A DNA stretch of 64,000 bases, from contig NC_058141.1 of NCBI RefSeq assembly GCF_011075055.1, positions 18,788,031 to 18,852,030 of the forward strand. Direction: 5' to 3'. The notes below the pieces were generated by a model that had not been told where the DNA came from, ran no database searches, and saw only the letters and a program-made list of their open reading frames with translations. The translations under genes and the position numbers were made by a program. Numbering within the stretch: position 1 is the first letter of the stretch; each line of letters begins with the position of its first letter. The stretch comes from Mangifera indica (lineage: Eukaryota; Streptophyta; Magnoliopsida; Sapindales; Anacardiaceae). This document shows, in pieces, positions 12,401 through 23,310 of this stretch.

Positions 12401-15400
12401 GTGGGTTCCAACATGTTGCATTGCTGCATGATTTGTCAATAGATCCTATTTGTCTTTATTGTGGAATATATTTATTTGTGATACATTGCATAACTTGTTT
12501 TCTGATTTGCAACAGGGAAATTCTGCAGTCGGACTTAATATGCATATCCCAAGAGTTGCATTCCTATGATGATATTAACATATCTGCTGCAGATGATGAA
12601 GATGAAACAGAACTGTTGCTTCGTTTTCTTGTTTCATTGCAAAAACAAAAGCAGAAGCACGCTTCCAAATTAGTTGAAGACATAGGGTGTTTGGAAGAAG
12701 ATATTGAAGAGGTCGAGGGAAAGCACTTGCAAAAGATATCCTCGCTTTTTACTCAGACACACAAGGAATGTTTTAATGCCAGAAAACAGGGTTTTAGTTT
12801 TGAAGATTCTATAACTTCAGCTGCAGTTTCTCAGTCATTTTCTGTTTCTAGTAGGAATGAGGCTAGGTTGATGAGAAATATCAGTCAACTTGAGGATGCC
12901 TATTTCTCTATAAAATTCCAAAATCGACATACAGAAGATGCTGCTATTGATAAAGACTTGCTAACTAGTAGAGACAGGTGGTCCGAGTTGCAAAATATGA
13001 ATGAGTCAAGCATGGCTCAGAAATCTGATGATCGCCTTGGAGCATTTTTCGAAGGTTTGTGCAAATTCACCCGCTATAACAAGTTTAAAGTCTGTGGGAC
13101 ATTAAGAAATGGAGATCTTCTGAATTCTGCTAATGTGATTTGTTCTTTAAGTTTTGACCGTGATGAGGAGTACGTAGCTGCAGCTGGGGTATCAAAAAGA
13201 ATCAAGATTTTTGAGTTTAATTCACTTCTAAGTGGTTCTATTGATATCCATTATCCGGCTGTTGAGCTGTCAAACAGATCTAAGCTGAGCTGTGTTTGCT
13301 GGAACAATTACATTAGAAACTATCTGGCTTCTACTGATTATGATGGTATAGTTCAGGTGTGTATTCACTGCTTACTAAAAGTTGCATATACAATCTGCCC
13401 TCGTGTTGTATTTTATTTTGTGTATGCTAGAAAAGCCATCATTAGTTGGGTTTCTCTTGTCAGCTGCAGCAGCTGTTGTAGAGTAATATTATAGCAGTTT
13501 TCTGAAGTAGTAATATCTTCTCAGGAAACCCACTTTTGTGATTTATGGATTTTATTGGTATCATGAATTTATTCTATGGTCGTTGTGTTCAAAGCATGAA
13601 ATATAATTGTTTTGCCTGTGTTTTTATCTGTAATAGAGACTACCATGCTTACCAGGATATTTCCATGTTGACCTTCAAAGAGCTAATCATTGTTAGTGTT
13701 TTTTTTTTTTTGGGTAAGTAAACATTGTTAGTGTTTCAAGTATGGCAATGACTGAAAAATGTTAACTAGGAGCATTCTTAAATCAGATTGTGAACATGAA
13801 GTAAATAAAATATCTTAAATTGATCAGGTTTGTTTGAAACTTTGGTTACTGGAAATAATAACAATTGGTAAAAATTCTTTTACATAATTTTTTTTCTTGT
13901 TTTCGTATAAATGGGAAACTATTCTGCTGAAAACAAAAAAAAGTTTGTGAGTAGTGTCCTGTCCTGATGTCTGAGCACCTGTTGGAAGGTAACCGGTCAA
14001 AATACCTGATTGGAGTTGTGGCTGTACCATACACTTGCTGACTCTTTGCACAACTTAATATTCTGAGCAGGTGGCCTTGCGGAGCCCGGAAGTTCTATAC
14101 TAGAGTAGAGAGATGCATATTTTTAATTTGTTTTCCAGGATTAGCCTAAATTTTTTCTTTTGGTGAATATTTACTTAATGCCCCCCAAAAAACCAATAAA
14201 ATAATGAAATCTATTATTGTATCAATCATAAAAATCTTTAATAAATGTTTACTGAGGATAATTTATTTATTTTTTTACTAGTTCATGTTGTTCACTTTTG
14301 TACTTACTATTATATGCATGGGTGTATTCTAGATGTGGGATGCGAGCACTGGTCAAGGATTCTCTCATTATGCAGAGCACCAGAAGAGGGCGTGGTCTGT
14401 CGACTTTTCTCAACTTGCCCCTACAAGTTTTGCTAGTGGAAGTGATGACTGTTCTGTGAAACTTTGGAACATTAATGAGGCATGCTATCCCTTCTATCAT
14501 CTGATTAATAGCCCAAAATTCCAAGATACTGTTATATTTTTTTTAGACTTTAAAGCAACAAATGTTAGGGTTCTAATAATCTTCTTTTCTCTCTCTTTAC
14601 TTTTTTCTGGGGGCTCATATTCTGAAGGCTTAATGAGAAAAACGTGGGAAAAAAAATTATGAAAGTAAACAAAACATAAGAATAAAACTTTTCATGCTAA
14701 GAGTCTATATTATGTACCAACATGAGTTTTCTTATCTTTTCATCCATTTATGGATGCTGTAACTTACAATAAAAAAGCTCCACATCTCCTGGCTGGTGCT
14801 TGCAGGCATACACTGGTCTAAGTCAGGAGGGGCTCTTTTGATTGATTAACCAGATCACCAATTTCTATTTTGCTTGTCAGTTTCTTTAATTATGGCTGCT
14901 GTTGACTGTATATTAAACCTATGTTTATGTACCATATGTGAAACGCAGGCTAGTATTGGAACTTTCTCCTTCATTTACCTCACCTCACACACTTCTTATT
15001 TTACTTTAAATTTGTTGTATTGCTTGAATGTTCCTTTGTTGCTCTTTGGAAGTTTTACGAATTATGGAAAGAAACTGAAATTGACTTCCTATTGCTTGTG
15101 CAGAAAAATTCTGTTGGCACCATCCGGAACCCTGCTAATGTTTGCTGTGTTCAGTTTTCGTCCTTCTTTCCTCATTTGTTGGTTTTTGGATCTGCTGATT
15201 ATAAGCTTCACTGCTACGATATTCGAAATACAAGGGTCCCTTGGTGCACTCTAGCTGGCCATGAGAAAGCTGTTAGCTATGTGAAGTTTTTAGATTCAGA
15301 AACCCTGGTTTCTGCCTCAACAGATAACACCCTAAAGCTCTGGGATCTTAGAAAAAGTAGTCCATCTGGGCTGTCTGTTGATGCTTGCAGCTTAACTTTC

Positions 15401-16110
15401 AGTGGCCATACTAATGAGAAGGTTGGTTACCCCAGATTTGATAAAATTTTTGATCAAGTTGAGTTGTCCTATTCTTAATTTTTATAATTCTTATTTTTTT
15501 CTTCTTTCTCAGAATTTTGTGGGTTTATCTGTTTTGGATGGATATATAGCATGTGGATCAGAAACGAATGAGGTAAATGTTTTTGTATTGCAATGTCAGA
15601 GTACGTTGAAAGCCACTTTGTCCTTTTTTTTTATGAACAGCAGCCAACTCAACTGGATGTATAAAACTGGGGCTCAGTTTATGAACAGCAGCCAAGGGTT
15701 GTGCATATAATGTGTGCAATTAAGCTGGGGCTCAGTTTTTTAAGTCTTGGACTCGCTCCAAGTTTTCATAAATCCACAAAATGACTAAGAAAGACAGACT
15801 TCATCATCTGTCAATACCAATCACTTCTCACAAATTTGAAGTTTCTTTTTATTTCACTTATTTGATCAGAAATACACCCTTGGGTTCTAACAATTTCTGT
15901 TGCTGTGGTTCTTAGGTTTATAGTTATTATAGATCTCTGCCAATGCCAATCACATCTCACAAATTTGGATCCATTGATCCTATTTCCGGACATGAGAGTG
16001 GTGATGATAATGGACAGTTTGTTTCAAGTGTCTGTTGGAGACAGAAGTCCAATATGGTTGTTGCAGCCAACTCAACTGGATGTATAAAACTATTGCAATT
16101 GGTGCCATAA
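9486..16110 (+). CDS. SPA1-related protein (COP1 partner), SPA1/SPA2 type
   Basis: Coding exons 9486-10919, 11502-11659, 12516-13356, 14333-14479, 15104-15421, 15513-15572 and 15916-16110 give 1050 codons, near the size of Arabidopsis SPA1 and SPA2. Order of parts: a long N-terminal region; a degenerate kinase-like domain from about residue 285 ([69 protein letters not shown]); a coiled coil near 560-605 ([19 protein letters not shown]); and C-terminal WD40 repeats from about 740 ([21 protein letters not shown]). The usual HRD catalytic motif is not seen in the kinase-like domain. SPA proteins act with COP1 in the CUL4-DDB1 E3 ligase that marks light-signalling factors such as HY5 and CO for degradation in the dark. 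The long N-terminus points to the SPA1/2 branch rather than SPA3/4. The start is the first in-frame ATG after an upstream acceptor. Intron 4 (14480-15103) uses a GC donor. Confidence 0.93.
11683..12145. repeat. Tandem duplication inside SPA intron 2, with an inner sub-repeat
   Basis: Two units of about 232 bp follow one another (11683-11914 and 11915-12145); each opens with GTATCTCTTAAGTAT and continues through TCAATCTCAATGCTTCCAA. Inside each unit a shorter block is itself duplicated at about 74 bp spacing (TGTAATGAT.TGTGTAGGCTATGG at about 11800 and 11874). The units differ by scattered substitutions and small indels, so the duplication is not very recent. It lies wholly in the intron and has no visible effect on coding. 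Confidence 0.85.
15632..15845 (+). repeat. Displaced fragments of the last SPA exon inside the preceding intron
   Basis: Intron 6 (15573-15915) contains 29 bases (15640-15668) identical to 16063-16091 in the last coding exon. A second stretch (about 15814-15840, containing CTCACAAATTTG) strongly resembles 15943-15966 of the same exon. The order of the two fragments is reversed relative to the exon. 'Tatgaacagcagccaa' and 'ctggggctcagttt' also each occur twice between 15632 and 15740. These are exon-derived copies that have decayed or rearranged; splicing of the true exon is intact. Confidence 0.75.
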
Positions 16111-17276
16111 AAGCTGCTTCTCTTTTGATGACCTAGAATTCGGCTGTACTCTTTAATCACTAAATACTTGTCTTACATCGTCTTGGCATTAAAACCGAGT
16201 CAAAACTGGGAGCTTATACTTGTTGGTGACTGAATGAGGGAGCTAAGCTATCACCAGCTACTAATGCTGTGGATTTTGCACATGATTGGTATAGTTTTTC
16301 AGCCTTCTGGTATTTTCAGTCATAAATCTGTCTGTGAACTGAATGAAAGTTGGGTACCGGGAACATCGCTTTTGAAAAACAAAGTTATGGAGCTGCATCA
16401 CCTCTATGAACTGAAGGTCAAGTGATTGAAGATTTTGTTGCCTTCGATTCATTGCCTAGGCTCTTATCAGAAAGCTTGATCATGGATTGATTATAAAGGT
16501 GGACCGAAATTGGATTATGGATGAACCTCAGTTTCAAGAATTGTGCGTGAGCACATGCCGTCTACGAGAAAATAGTTTGTCAGGAGACTCATATGCTGAT
16601 CATTCTGTGTTTCAGTGGTAAAGCCTAGGGCTAGAACCTCAGCAGTGCAAGTTTAGCTTTGTGAGGGTGAGCATTTCGTGGAGAAAACAGCTGAAGAAGA
16701 CCATTTCAATGTCTTCTGTGCCAACACCATGCAGCTAGGCCAAATATCTGGGTAATGGATTATGGTTTTTTTTGTATACTGATACAGGTAGGAAAATGTT
16801 AGACCACCTATTACTAAGGTGTGCTAAAAGAGGAATAAGGGCAAGGAAAATTGCCGTGTGGTGAGGTGGAATCAGTTTAGAAGGTGATTAAAAAAAAAAA
16901 GACCCACGTGGAGGACACAAGAGGAATGATGGAATGGAGGGAAAAACAACGATATAAAAGGAAAGATGAAAGAGAAAAAGGGGACTTAGAATGAATTAGA
17001 AAGAAACTTGGAGCCTGAGAGCATATGGCACCTTTGTTGCAGAATCTCCTTTGCTAAATTGTGTAAATTGTCTGCAGGTTCCTGTTTGGACGGAGTATTG
17101 CGTGTGGGGATGAATTTTGGACAGGATATGGGTTGAAGGAACTTTAGCTGTTCCAATACGAACCAGATTGTTTTTTCCCAGAATGGGTGTTCCATCAAAT
17201 GGATTGTCGTTCCATCGCGGATACTAATTTATGCAATTTATGAATTTCACAAGTTTTGAGAGAGAAAACCACTAAC
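16111..17276. other. SPA 3' UTR and intergenic DNA
   Basis: Sequence to about 16790 is probably 3' UTR and downstream flank of the SPA gene. From 16790 to 17270 it is unassigned; a G-box (CCCACGTGGA, about 16902-16911) sits beside an A-run. A minus-strand open frame at 16986-17198 resembles no family I know and has no splice or promoter context. Confidence 0.45.
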
Positions 17277-17474
17277 TTAACCACGTATACCTTTGTTGCC
17301 TATAAATTGTTGTGGTTGCTTCATATATTGCAACTGAAGTGGGATTTTTCTCTTCAAATTGTTGTATGACAAATTCAAGTACTCCAATGGCAAGAGAGAA
17401 TCATGAATTCTACCATAAAGTTTATTCTTAGAAAGATCTACTTTAGATGAATAATACCATGAATGTATTTCCAA
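17277..17474 (-). pseudogene. Remnant of an LRR receptor kinase gene (copy C)
   Basis: On the minus strand this encodes the end of an LRR domain: [34 protein letters not shown] and PQQFIGNKG. These line up with [26 protein letters not shown] and [12 protein letters not shown] in the two full copies upstream. After NKG the match fails and a stop follows, so the transmembrane and kinase parts are absent. The 5' part is also missing: instead of more LRRs there is an A-run (about 17497-17512) and then promoter-like sequence homologous to the promoters of the full genes. The copy has therefore lost both most of its ectodomain and its kinase. Confidence 0.85.
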
Positions 17475-17629
17475 TGAATTTCTATATCACTCCCAAAAAA
17501 AAAAAAAAAAAGCTTATAAATATAGATTCTTATCCTTGAGATAACTACTAAAATATTCTTATTCTTTACAATAAAATCTTAAAACAGTTCATCCAAAACT
17601 GATAGCCAATTTTAGCAGTATGTAGTTCT

Positions 17630-17822
17630 TGAACACTGGCCTAGGAGACGACCGAAGTCAAAGTCTTTTGGGTATAATTTCTGACACAGTCAATACTGTT
17701 CATCCAATGGGGCCATGCATCAATATATGTCAACAAAATCTTGTAAGCTTATATACCATTAAACCCAAAACGATCAAGGAAGATTCTACAACAGTGAATT
17801 CAGGAATTTTTTCCATGGTTGG
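17630..17822 (-). promoter_or_regulatory. Orphan LRR-kinase promoter segment (copy C)
   Basis: This stretch shares GAAGTCAAAGTCTTTT, the following 'taatttctg', and GATCAAGGAAGATTCTA through TTCAGGAATTTT with the upstream regions of both full LRR kinase genes (21650-21895 and 28310-28565), and with a fourth copy at 24090-24280. Here it stands in front of the LRR remnant at 17277-17474 and not a whole gene. The conserved AGTCAAAG includes a TTGAC W-box core on the minus strand, a WRKY site typical of defence genes; its use here is inferred. Confidence 0.7.
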
Positions 17823-18094
17823 AATAAAATGAGGTCTTTTTGCCCGAACCTTGTTCAATAAAATGGGGTCTTTTTGCCTAAATCTTACTCAATAAAATAA
17901 AATCTTCTTGTCCGATGCTTACTCAATAAAATGGGGTCTTTTTGCCCCAACCTTACTCAATAAAATAAAATCTTCTTGTCCGAACCTTACTCAATAAAAT
18001 GAGGTCTTTTTGCCCTAACCTTTCTCAATAAAATAAAATCTTCTTATCCGAACTTTACTCAATAAAATAACATCTTCTTATCCGAACCTTACTC
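17823..18094. repeat. 34-bp tandem array, eight exact-length units
   Basis: Eight consecutive units of exactly 34 bp, each starting AATAAAAT and ending in a variant of CCTTACTC. There are two unit types: G-type (GGTCTTTTTGCC: units 1, 2, 4, 6) and A-type (AAATCTTCTTGTCC or close: units 3, 5, 7, 8). They alternate in the middle of the array, so a 68-bp pair was probably amplified. The homologous place in block B (24281-24314) has one G-type unit only. No coding role is seen. Confidence 0.95.
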
Positions 18095-18784
18095 ACTTTC
18101 TCTTTAGGCTTTTTAATCATTATAAAGTTTGTTTCTTTGAATTGTTCCATATTGCTGATAGCTAAAGCTAGTCCAGCACTGGAAACATAAAGTCAATAAA
18201 TCACTTTAGATCTCAACAAAATGTATTGACTCAAGATAATCTATATTATTAGCAATGGAAATTAACAGCTTAAACAAGTTATTTGTTGTACCCTTTTGAG
18301 CTTGATCTTAGTTCATCATCCTTAGCACGCATTCTCTCTCTTTACATATAATTTAACTCAGTTTTTATATGCACGTAGGGTTACTGTAACACTAATATGA
18401 ATGTGTAATTATAAAAGAACTTTTTGCAATTAGGTCTTATGAGAAACAAACGTCCCAAAAATTAATAGTCTTAAAAAGGACTTGGATTTCTGGTTTGTGT
18501 ACAAGTCATCTCCATGCGCTTATATTGAAGACTTTGATTTTAGAAAAGTTAAATCTAATTATGAAAATCCTCTTAAAATTTTCCAAAATAACAAGAGGAC
18601 AAAGTATGGATGCATTGAACAGGCAAATTTCGGAGCAAAAACGAAGAAAGCACAACAATATTATTGGTGTTGACTATAATGATAGATTAACTGATTAAGT
18701 ACCTAAACTTAAAAGGGAGAAAAAGTAGGTTTAATATTAGAAAATGTTGCAGAAAACAAAAACATCAATGAAATACATCCATTC
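18095..18784. other. Spacer between the 34-bp array and LRR kinase gene A
   Basis: Homologous to 24315-25446 in block B but about 440 bp shorter. It probably holds the 3' UTR of gene A in its last 100-200 bases. Short open frames around 18482-18698 are not conserved as protein in block B and are not supported. Confidence 0.5.
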
Positions 18785-21565
18785 TTATCCATCATGTTCA
18801 TCATACAAATACATTTTATGGTTTCTCAGTTCTGAGATGGAAATTTCTCTTAAAGATTTTGTAAAGGATGTTTTTTGTGCAAGAAATTCTTGAGACACAC
18901 GCTTCATTGTAGGGCGAGACTTTGGCTTGGAACGCAAACAAGCAAATGCTATGATTGAAACAAGAATAATTTCCTGTATAACTTTTCGATTAACTGGAGG
19001 CAAGAGGCGTGAGTCTAGTACATCAACCAACATTAAATTTTGGTCGGATGATGATGAGAAAGAGAGAATTTCTTCTGGATGCCTTCCCATTAATACTTCA
19101 AGTGCAATAACTCCAAAACTATAAACATCGCATTTCTCGGTCACAACCATAGTGTATGCAAGCTCTACAAGGAAAATGGAGACCTTTAAACGAGTAAAGT
19201 GATAAAAAATTATTTAATTTAGAATGAACAAATTCCTTACAATTAGTTTTTCTAGAAATGTTGCTATTTGATTTTTTACTTCATTCTTCTATAATCCAAT
19301 TCAGTCATTAAGCTTCAATTAATAAAAAAGGAGAGAATAACGAAGTACTTCACCTGGAGCTATATATCCATAAGTGCCTGCTACCATGGTTCTATTGGAT
19401 GAGTCAGGAATAAGAAGTCTAGCAAGGCCGAAATCACCAACAAATGCATCAAATTTGGAGTTCAGTAGAATGTTATTGCTTGATATGTCACGGTGAACAA
19501 TTGATGGTTCGCAGTCATGATGTAAGTAAGACAAAGCATGTGCCACATCTTTTACAATGTTCACCCTTGTAGTCCACTCCAACTCAAGAGCTTCATCATG
19601 ATTCCGTAGAATACAAAACAAGCTTCCCCTCTCCATGTACTCGTATATTAAAAACATGCATTTCTTATGCAAACAAAATCCATAAAGTTTGATAATATTT
19701 CGATGTCGTATTTTAGATAATACATGAGCCTCATTTTCGAAACTGTTGAGGTAAGGTGACTCCTCAATTTCTGCACTATGAAGCTTCTTCAAAGCAACTA
19801 TATTACCTTTGGGTAGTTGTGCTTTGTAAACGCTGCCATAACCTCCTGTTCCAATGCAATATTTGATATGAAAATCCTCTGTTGCTTTAATTATGTCTTC
19901 AAATGCTATCTTACCATCATAGTTGCATATTGAGAATATATCGCCGCTTTTGCATACTTTTGAGGACAGTGGAACCTTTTTTTCCATACTTCTTACAAAA
20001 ATCAATGCTAAAATTATGGCAGTGAGACCAATGGTGATAGGTAGAAAAGTTGCTATCAAACAAATGACAATATTCTTTTTGGGTGGTAGTATAGGAGGAG
20101 GAGGTGTCGGAGGAGTATAGCAAGGAGTAAAACCATCTATTTGACCACATAAACCTTTGTTGCCTATAAATTGTTGTGGTATATGAAGATATTGCCACCG
20201 AAGAGGGATTTCTCCGCTCAAATTGTTGTATGACAAATTCAAGAACTTTGGTGGAAGGGGAAAATCAGGGATTTTACCGGAAAGTTTATTATTGGAAAGA
20301 TCTAATTTAGATAAATATAGACTTCCGATTTGTTCTGGAATTTTCCCAATCAAAATGTTATAGCTTAGATTTAAGTTTCTCAACTCTTTACAACTCTTAA
20401 TTTCAAGTGGTATAGAACCGCTAAGTATGTTATCAGAGAGGTCTAAACTTCGAAGTTTGGCTAAGCCAACAATCTTATAGGGAATCGAGCCATGGAGATT
20501 GTTAGAATTAAGAAAAAGGGTTGCCAAAGATGTTAAATTACCAAATGTTAAGGGAATAGTCCCAATGAAGTTATTACCCTGCAAATTTAGCCTTTCCAGA
20601 TTCATCCTCCCGATTTCTTGAGGGATTGTACCGCCAAGGTGATTATTAGAGATGACCAAACGTCTCATGTGTGTTAAATTACTTATAAAAGAAGGGATGG
20701 GACCATGAAAATGGTTATAAGATAGATCCAGAGAGAGGATGTTGGTTAAATTTTCTAGAGCTGGTGGAATTGGACCATAAAAATTGTTATCAGAGAAGGA
20801 CAAGCGGGTCAACGTGCTTAATTTACCAAGTAATGAAGAAACTTGTCCTGTGAAATTGTTATTACTGAGGTACAAGACTCTTAGATTCCTCAAACTCCAA
20901 ATTTTCGAGGGGAGTACACCTGTAACAATTTTGGTTAAAACAAAAAGGGGGTAAATTTCCGCTCCTGATTTAAAAGAAAAGCAAGCAGAATCAAACATTA
21001 TTAGCTCACCTGTAAGATTATTATATCCCAAACAGAGAAACTCGAGCTTTGAAAGAGCACCGATTTCCAAAGGGATTACACCTGTAACAATTTGAAGAAA
21101 ACAAAACAGGTTCTAAATTTCTACTTCTCGTTTGAAGGGACAACAAGCAGAATCACACAGTATTAACTCACCTGTAAGATTATTCTGGTCCAAGTAAAGC
21201 CTTTTGAGCTTTGAAAGAGCACCGATTTCCGAAGGGATTCTTCCAGAGAGATTATTTCTACCAAGGTTGAGATATTCCAGGTATGGTAAGCATGAGAAGT
21301 TTAATTGGCCAAGCTCTCCTTGTATTTCGTATCTGCGCAAAAAAATCTCCGTGATGCTTCCTGATGAACTGCAACTGATACCAACCCAGTCACAATGATC
21401 TGAAGAATTGTTGGTCATGTTGCTGTTACTCCACCAACTGGAGTTAAGCAGAGCTTCCTTTTCTAGTTGTATGGATGATAATTCACAAATACTAAAAGGA
21501 ACATGACGTGTCAGAAGGGTAGCCCAAATGACCATTACTGCAAAAGTGAAAGAGGTGAACGCCAT
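18785..21565 (-). CDS. LRR receptor-like kinase, MIK2-like (copy A, intact)
   Basis: Minus-strand exons 21172-21565, 21010-21081, 19354-20919 and 18785-19164 give 803 codons. Signal peptide at residues 1-26; an LRR N-cap with [12 protein letters not shown]; about a dozen plant-type LRRs (LxxLxLxxNNLxGxIP) to about residue 400; a proline-rich stretch (TPPTPPPP); a membrane span at about 438-464; and a kinase domain from about 505. The kinase is complete: glycine loop [10 protein letters not shown], lysine in VALKKL (about 533), HRD at about 633, DFG at about 651, and GTYGYIAPE across the last intron. It should be an active RD-type kinase at the plasma membrane. The closest type I recognise is MDIS1-interacting receptor-like kinase 2, which senses small peptides and cell-wall cues; the ligand cannot be told. 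The ectodomain is short for MIK2 itself (over 1000 residues), so this is a relative, not the orthologue. Introns 1 and 2 are each exactly 90 nt. Confidence 0.92.
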
Positions 21566-21601
21566 GTTTGCAATGTGTTGCTATTCTCAACCTGAAGCAG
21601 A

Positions 21602-21610
21602 GTTTATATT
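21602..21610 (-). promoter_or_regulatory. TATA-like element of LRR kinase gene A
   Basis: On the minus strand AATATAAAC lies about 37-45 bp upstream of the ATG; the same element is at 28279-28287 before copy B. If it is the true TATA box the 5' leader would be only about 10 nt, so transcription may start elsewhere or the leader is very short. Confidence 0.4.
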
Positions 21611-21649
21611 ACGCTAGCTGAACCTCCATTTACGTTGGTTCCTGAAACT

Positions 21650-21895
21650 TGGCCAAAGAAACGACTGAAGTCAAAGTCTTTTGCGTTTAATTTCTGGTTA
21701 ACACGAAACTCGTTTCCACTAAAGAAATAGACCCTTTAAGTTGATATAGCTTACTTAGCATTCGACTGTGAAGTAAATGAATCAATCGTAATATAGTCCG
21801 CCGTATTCGTAAGTTCAGAAAAATCAACCGACAATGATACAAAGCATAACAATCAAGGAAAATTCTATGACAGAGATTTCAGGATTTTCCAAGTG
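21650..21895 (-). promoter_or_regulatory. Promoter region of LRR kinase gene A with conserved W-box
   Basis: One of four homologous promoter segments in the cluster (see 17630, 24090, 28310). The best-kept part is GACTGAAGTCAAAGTCTTTT, containing the WRKY-binding core TTGAC on the minus strand. It suggests stress or defence regulation; this is inferred from motif and conservation only. Confidence 0.5.
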
Positions 21896-22783
21896 AGCTC
21901 ATGAAATGGAATCATTCCCACTTTTCTTTAAGACTTCTTGGTCGTTTTGAATTTTCCCAAGTTAGTGATTAAATATTTGAGCATTTTCCCACCTAGTTTA
22001 TGAAATTAATTAATGAGCATTTTTCATCATTTTCAGCCCATACTGTATCTGTATTTTAATCCTTAAAAAAGGATGTTGAGAGACAAAACGAAATCCTATA
22101 ATAGTAAAGAATCATCAACTAAATGCATCAAACATAACTTGGAAAATGTTTTTGACTTGGCAACGTACGTGCGAGAAATCTTTGAGAAATGCTTTCCACT
22201 GTAGGTCGGGATTTTGAAACAAAAACAGTATCTTGTAATACTATTGAATCCAACAGAGGGCTGAGGCGTGACCCGGTGTCCTTATTTTTCTGCTCTTATT
22301 TGCTTGTTTATGTGCAAAGATTGATTGACATTCACCACAATGTAAGCTCAATATATAGAAACTCAACAAACTAAACTCATATGTCATTCATTCTAGTGAA
22401 ACTCTATAATATGAAGCATCCTAACAAGAATCCATAGAATGGGTCATGCATTTAGAGATCAATAAGCATTTAGAGAAGCAAAAAGTTATGAGTAGAGAAG
22501 GAAAACAGAATGTAAATAACAATGAAATGTAAAGGGGTTAAGATAATGTATTCGACATATATCTTTGTTTGGTCTTCGAAAGTACTATTGGTTCTGTCAC
22601 ACTTCAAAAACTAATTCAAGGAGTAAAACATCCCCTCACATTTATATACCTACACCCAATTCTTTTTTCCAACCAATATGAGATATTCAATAATCCTCCT
22701 TTTTTTACACATTGGTCCACCAACAATCTATCCTTCAACATCTAAGGCGCAGGAAGAAAGAACGGAATTTCCCTTCTCCGGCT
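21896..22783. other. Spacer upstream of LRR kinase gene A
   Basis: Matches 28566-29230 of block B with small indels (for example about 30 bases extra in B near 28648-28680). No gene is supported; the short plus-strand frame at 22189-22374 is not conserved in B. Confidence 0.5.
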
Positions 22784-23029
22784 TCATATGTCTTTGAAGT
22801 AGCTTTGAAAATCTCTACTCATTAGTTCCATAACCAGAAAACACTCTTTCTTTTCCTCATCATAAACCCACTGGGAGTGCAACGTCCTCAATAACTGTCC
22901 TAAAGAAAAGCTTTCACCCAACCGTAGGATCTCCTTGTATTGGCACCCACTCCCTAATCGCGGCCTAACTTGATAGTCCCAGACTAAACTATAAGTTTCT
23001 AGATTGAACCCTGTATATCTAAAATTCAA
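22784..23029 (-). pseudogene. Fragment of a DUF1221-type protein kinase gene
   Basis: The minus strand reads GSGCQYKEILRLGESFSLG near the middle and DEEKKECFLVMELMSRDF near the end, then a stop. The second motif matches, from memory, the hinge region of plant kinases that carry an N-terminal DUF1221 domain. The part that should lie between the two motifs is shortened, and neither the catalytic loop nor the C-lobe follows, so this is a relic. It exists only in block A; at the matching place in block B (about 29230-29270) it is replaced by about 40 unrelated bases, which points to a deletion there. Confidence 0.5.
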
Positions 23030-23079
23030 TGTCTCAAGTATTGTTTTTACTTTTTACTAGTCAATTGAGTGAAATTTTA

Positions 23080-23310
23080 CATAATTCACAATCATGCATT
23101 GTGATTAACTTACCACGGAAAGTAGCCAAATGGGAAGTAGAATTGGAAAAAAAAAAAAACGTTAATTGTTTGTTTCCTATGTAGTTTTTCTGATTTTCAG
23201 GAATCAAAATGGGATCCTTCCCAACCAAGGACCCAGATCCGGAGAACAGACAAACTGCTGAAACACAACAAGGCTTCCCGGTCACCAATGTAGTTCGTCG
23301 TCTGTTTTAA
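23080..23310 (+). pseudogene. Short exon-like relic shared by both blocks (block A copy)
   Basis: A CAG acceptor is followed by GAATCAAAATGGGATCC. In block B (29455-29565) the same place reads as ESKWDPTQNKDPDPENTQ and ends ITSVVRRLF before a stop. In block A a one-base change shifts the frame partway, so the tail is kept only out of frame. I do not recognise the protein. It looks like a last exon separated from its gene. Confidence 0.3.

Noticed and set aside
16986..17198. Minus-strand frame possibly from a retroelement
   Set aside because: No gag, protease, integrase or reverse-transcriptase motif and no LTRs found.
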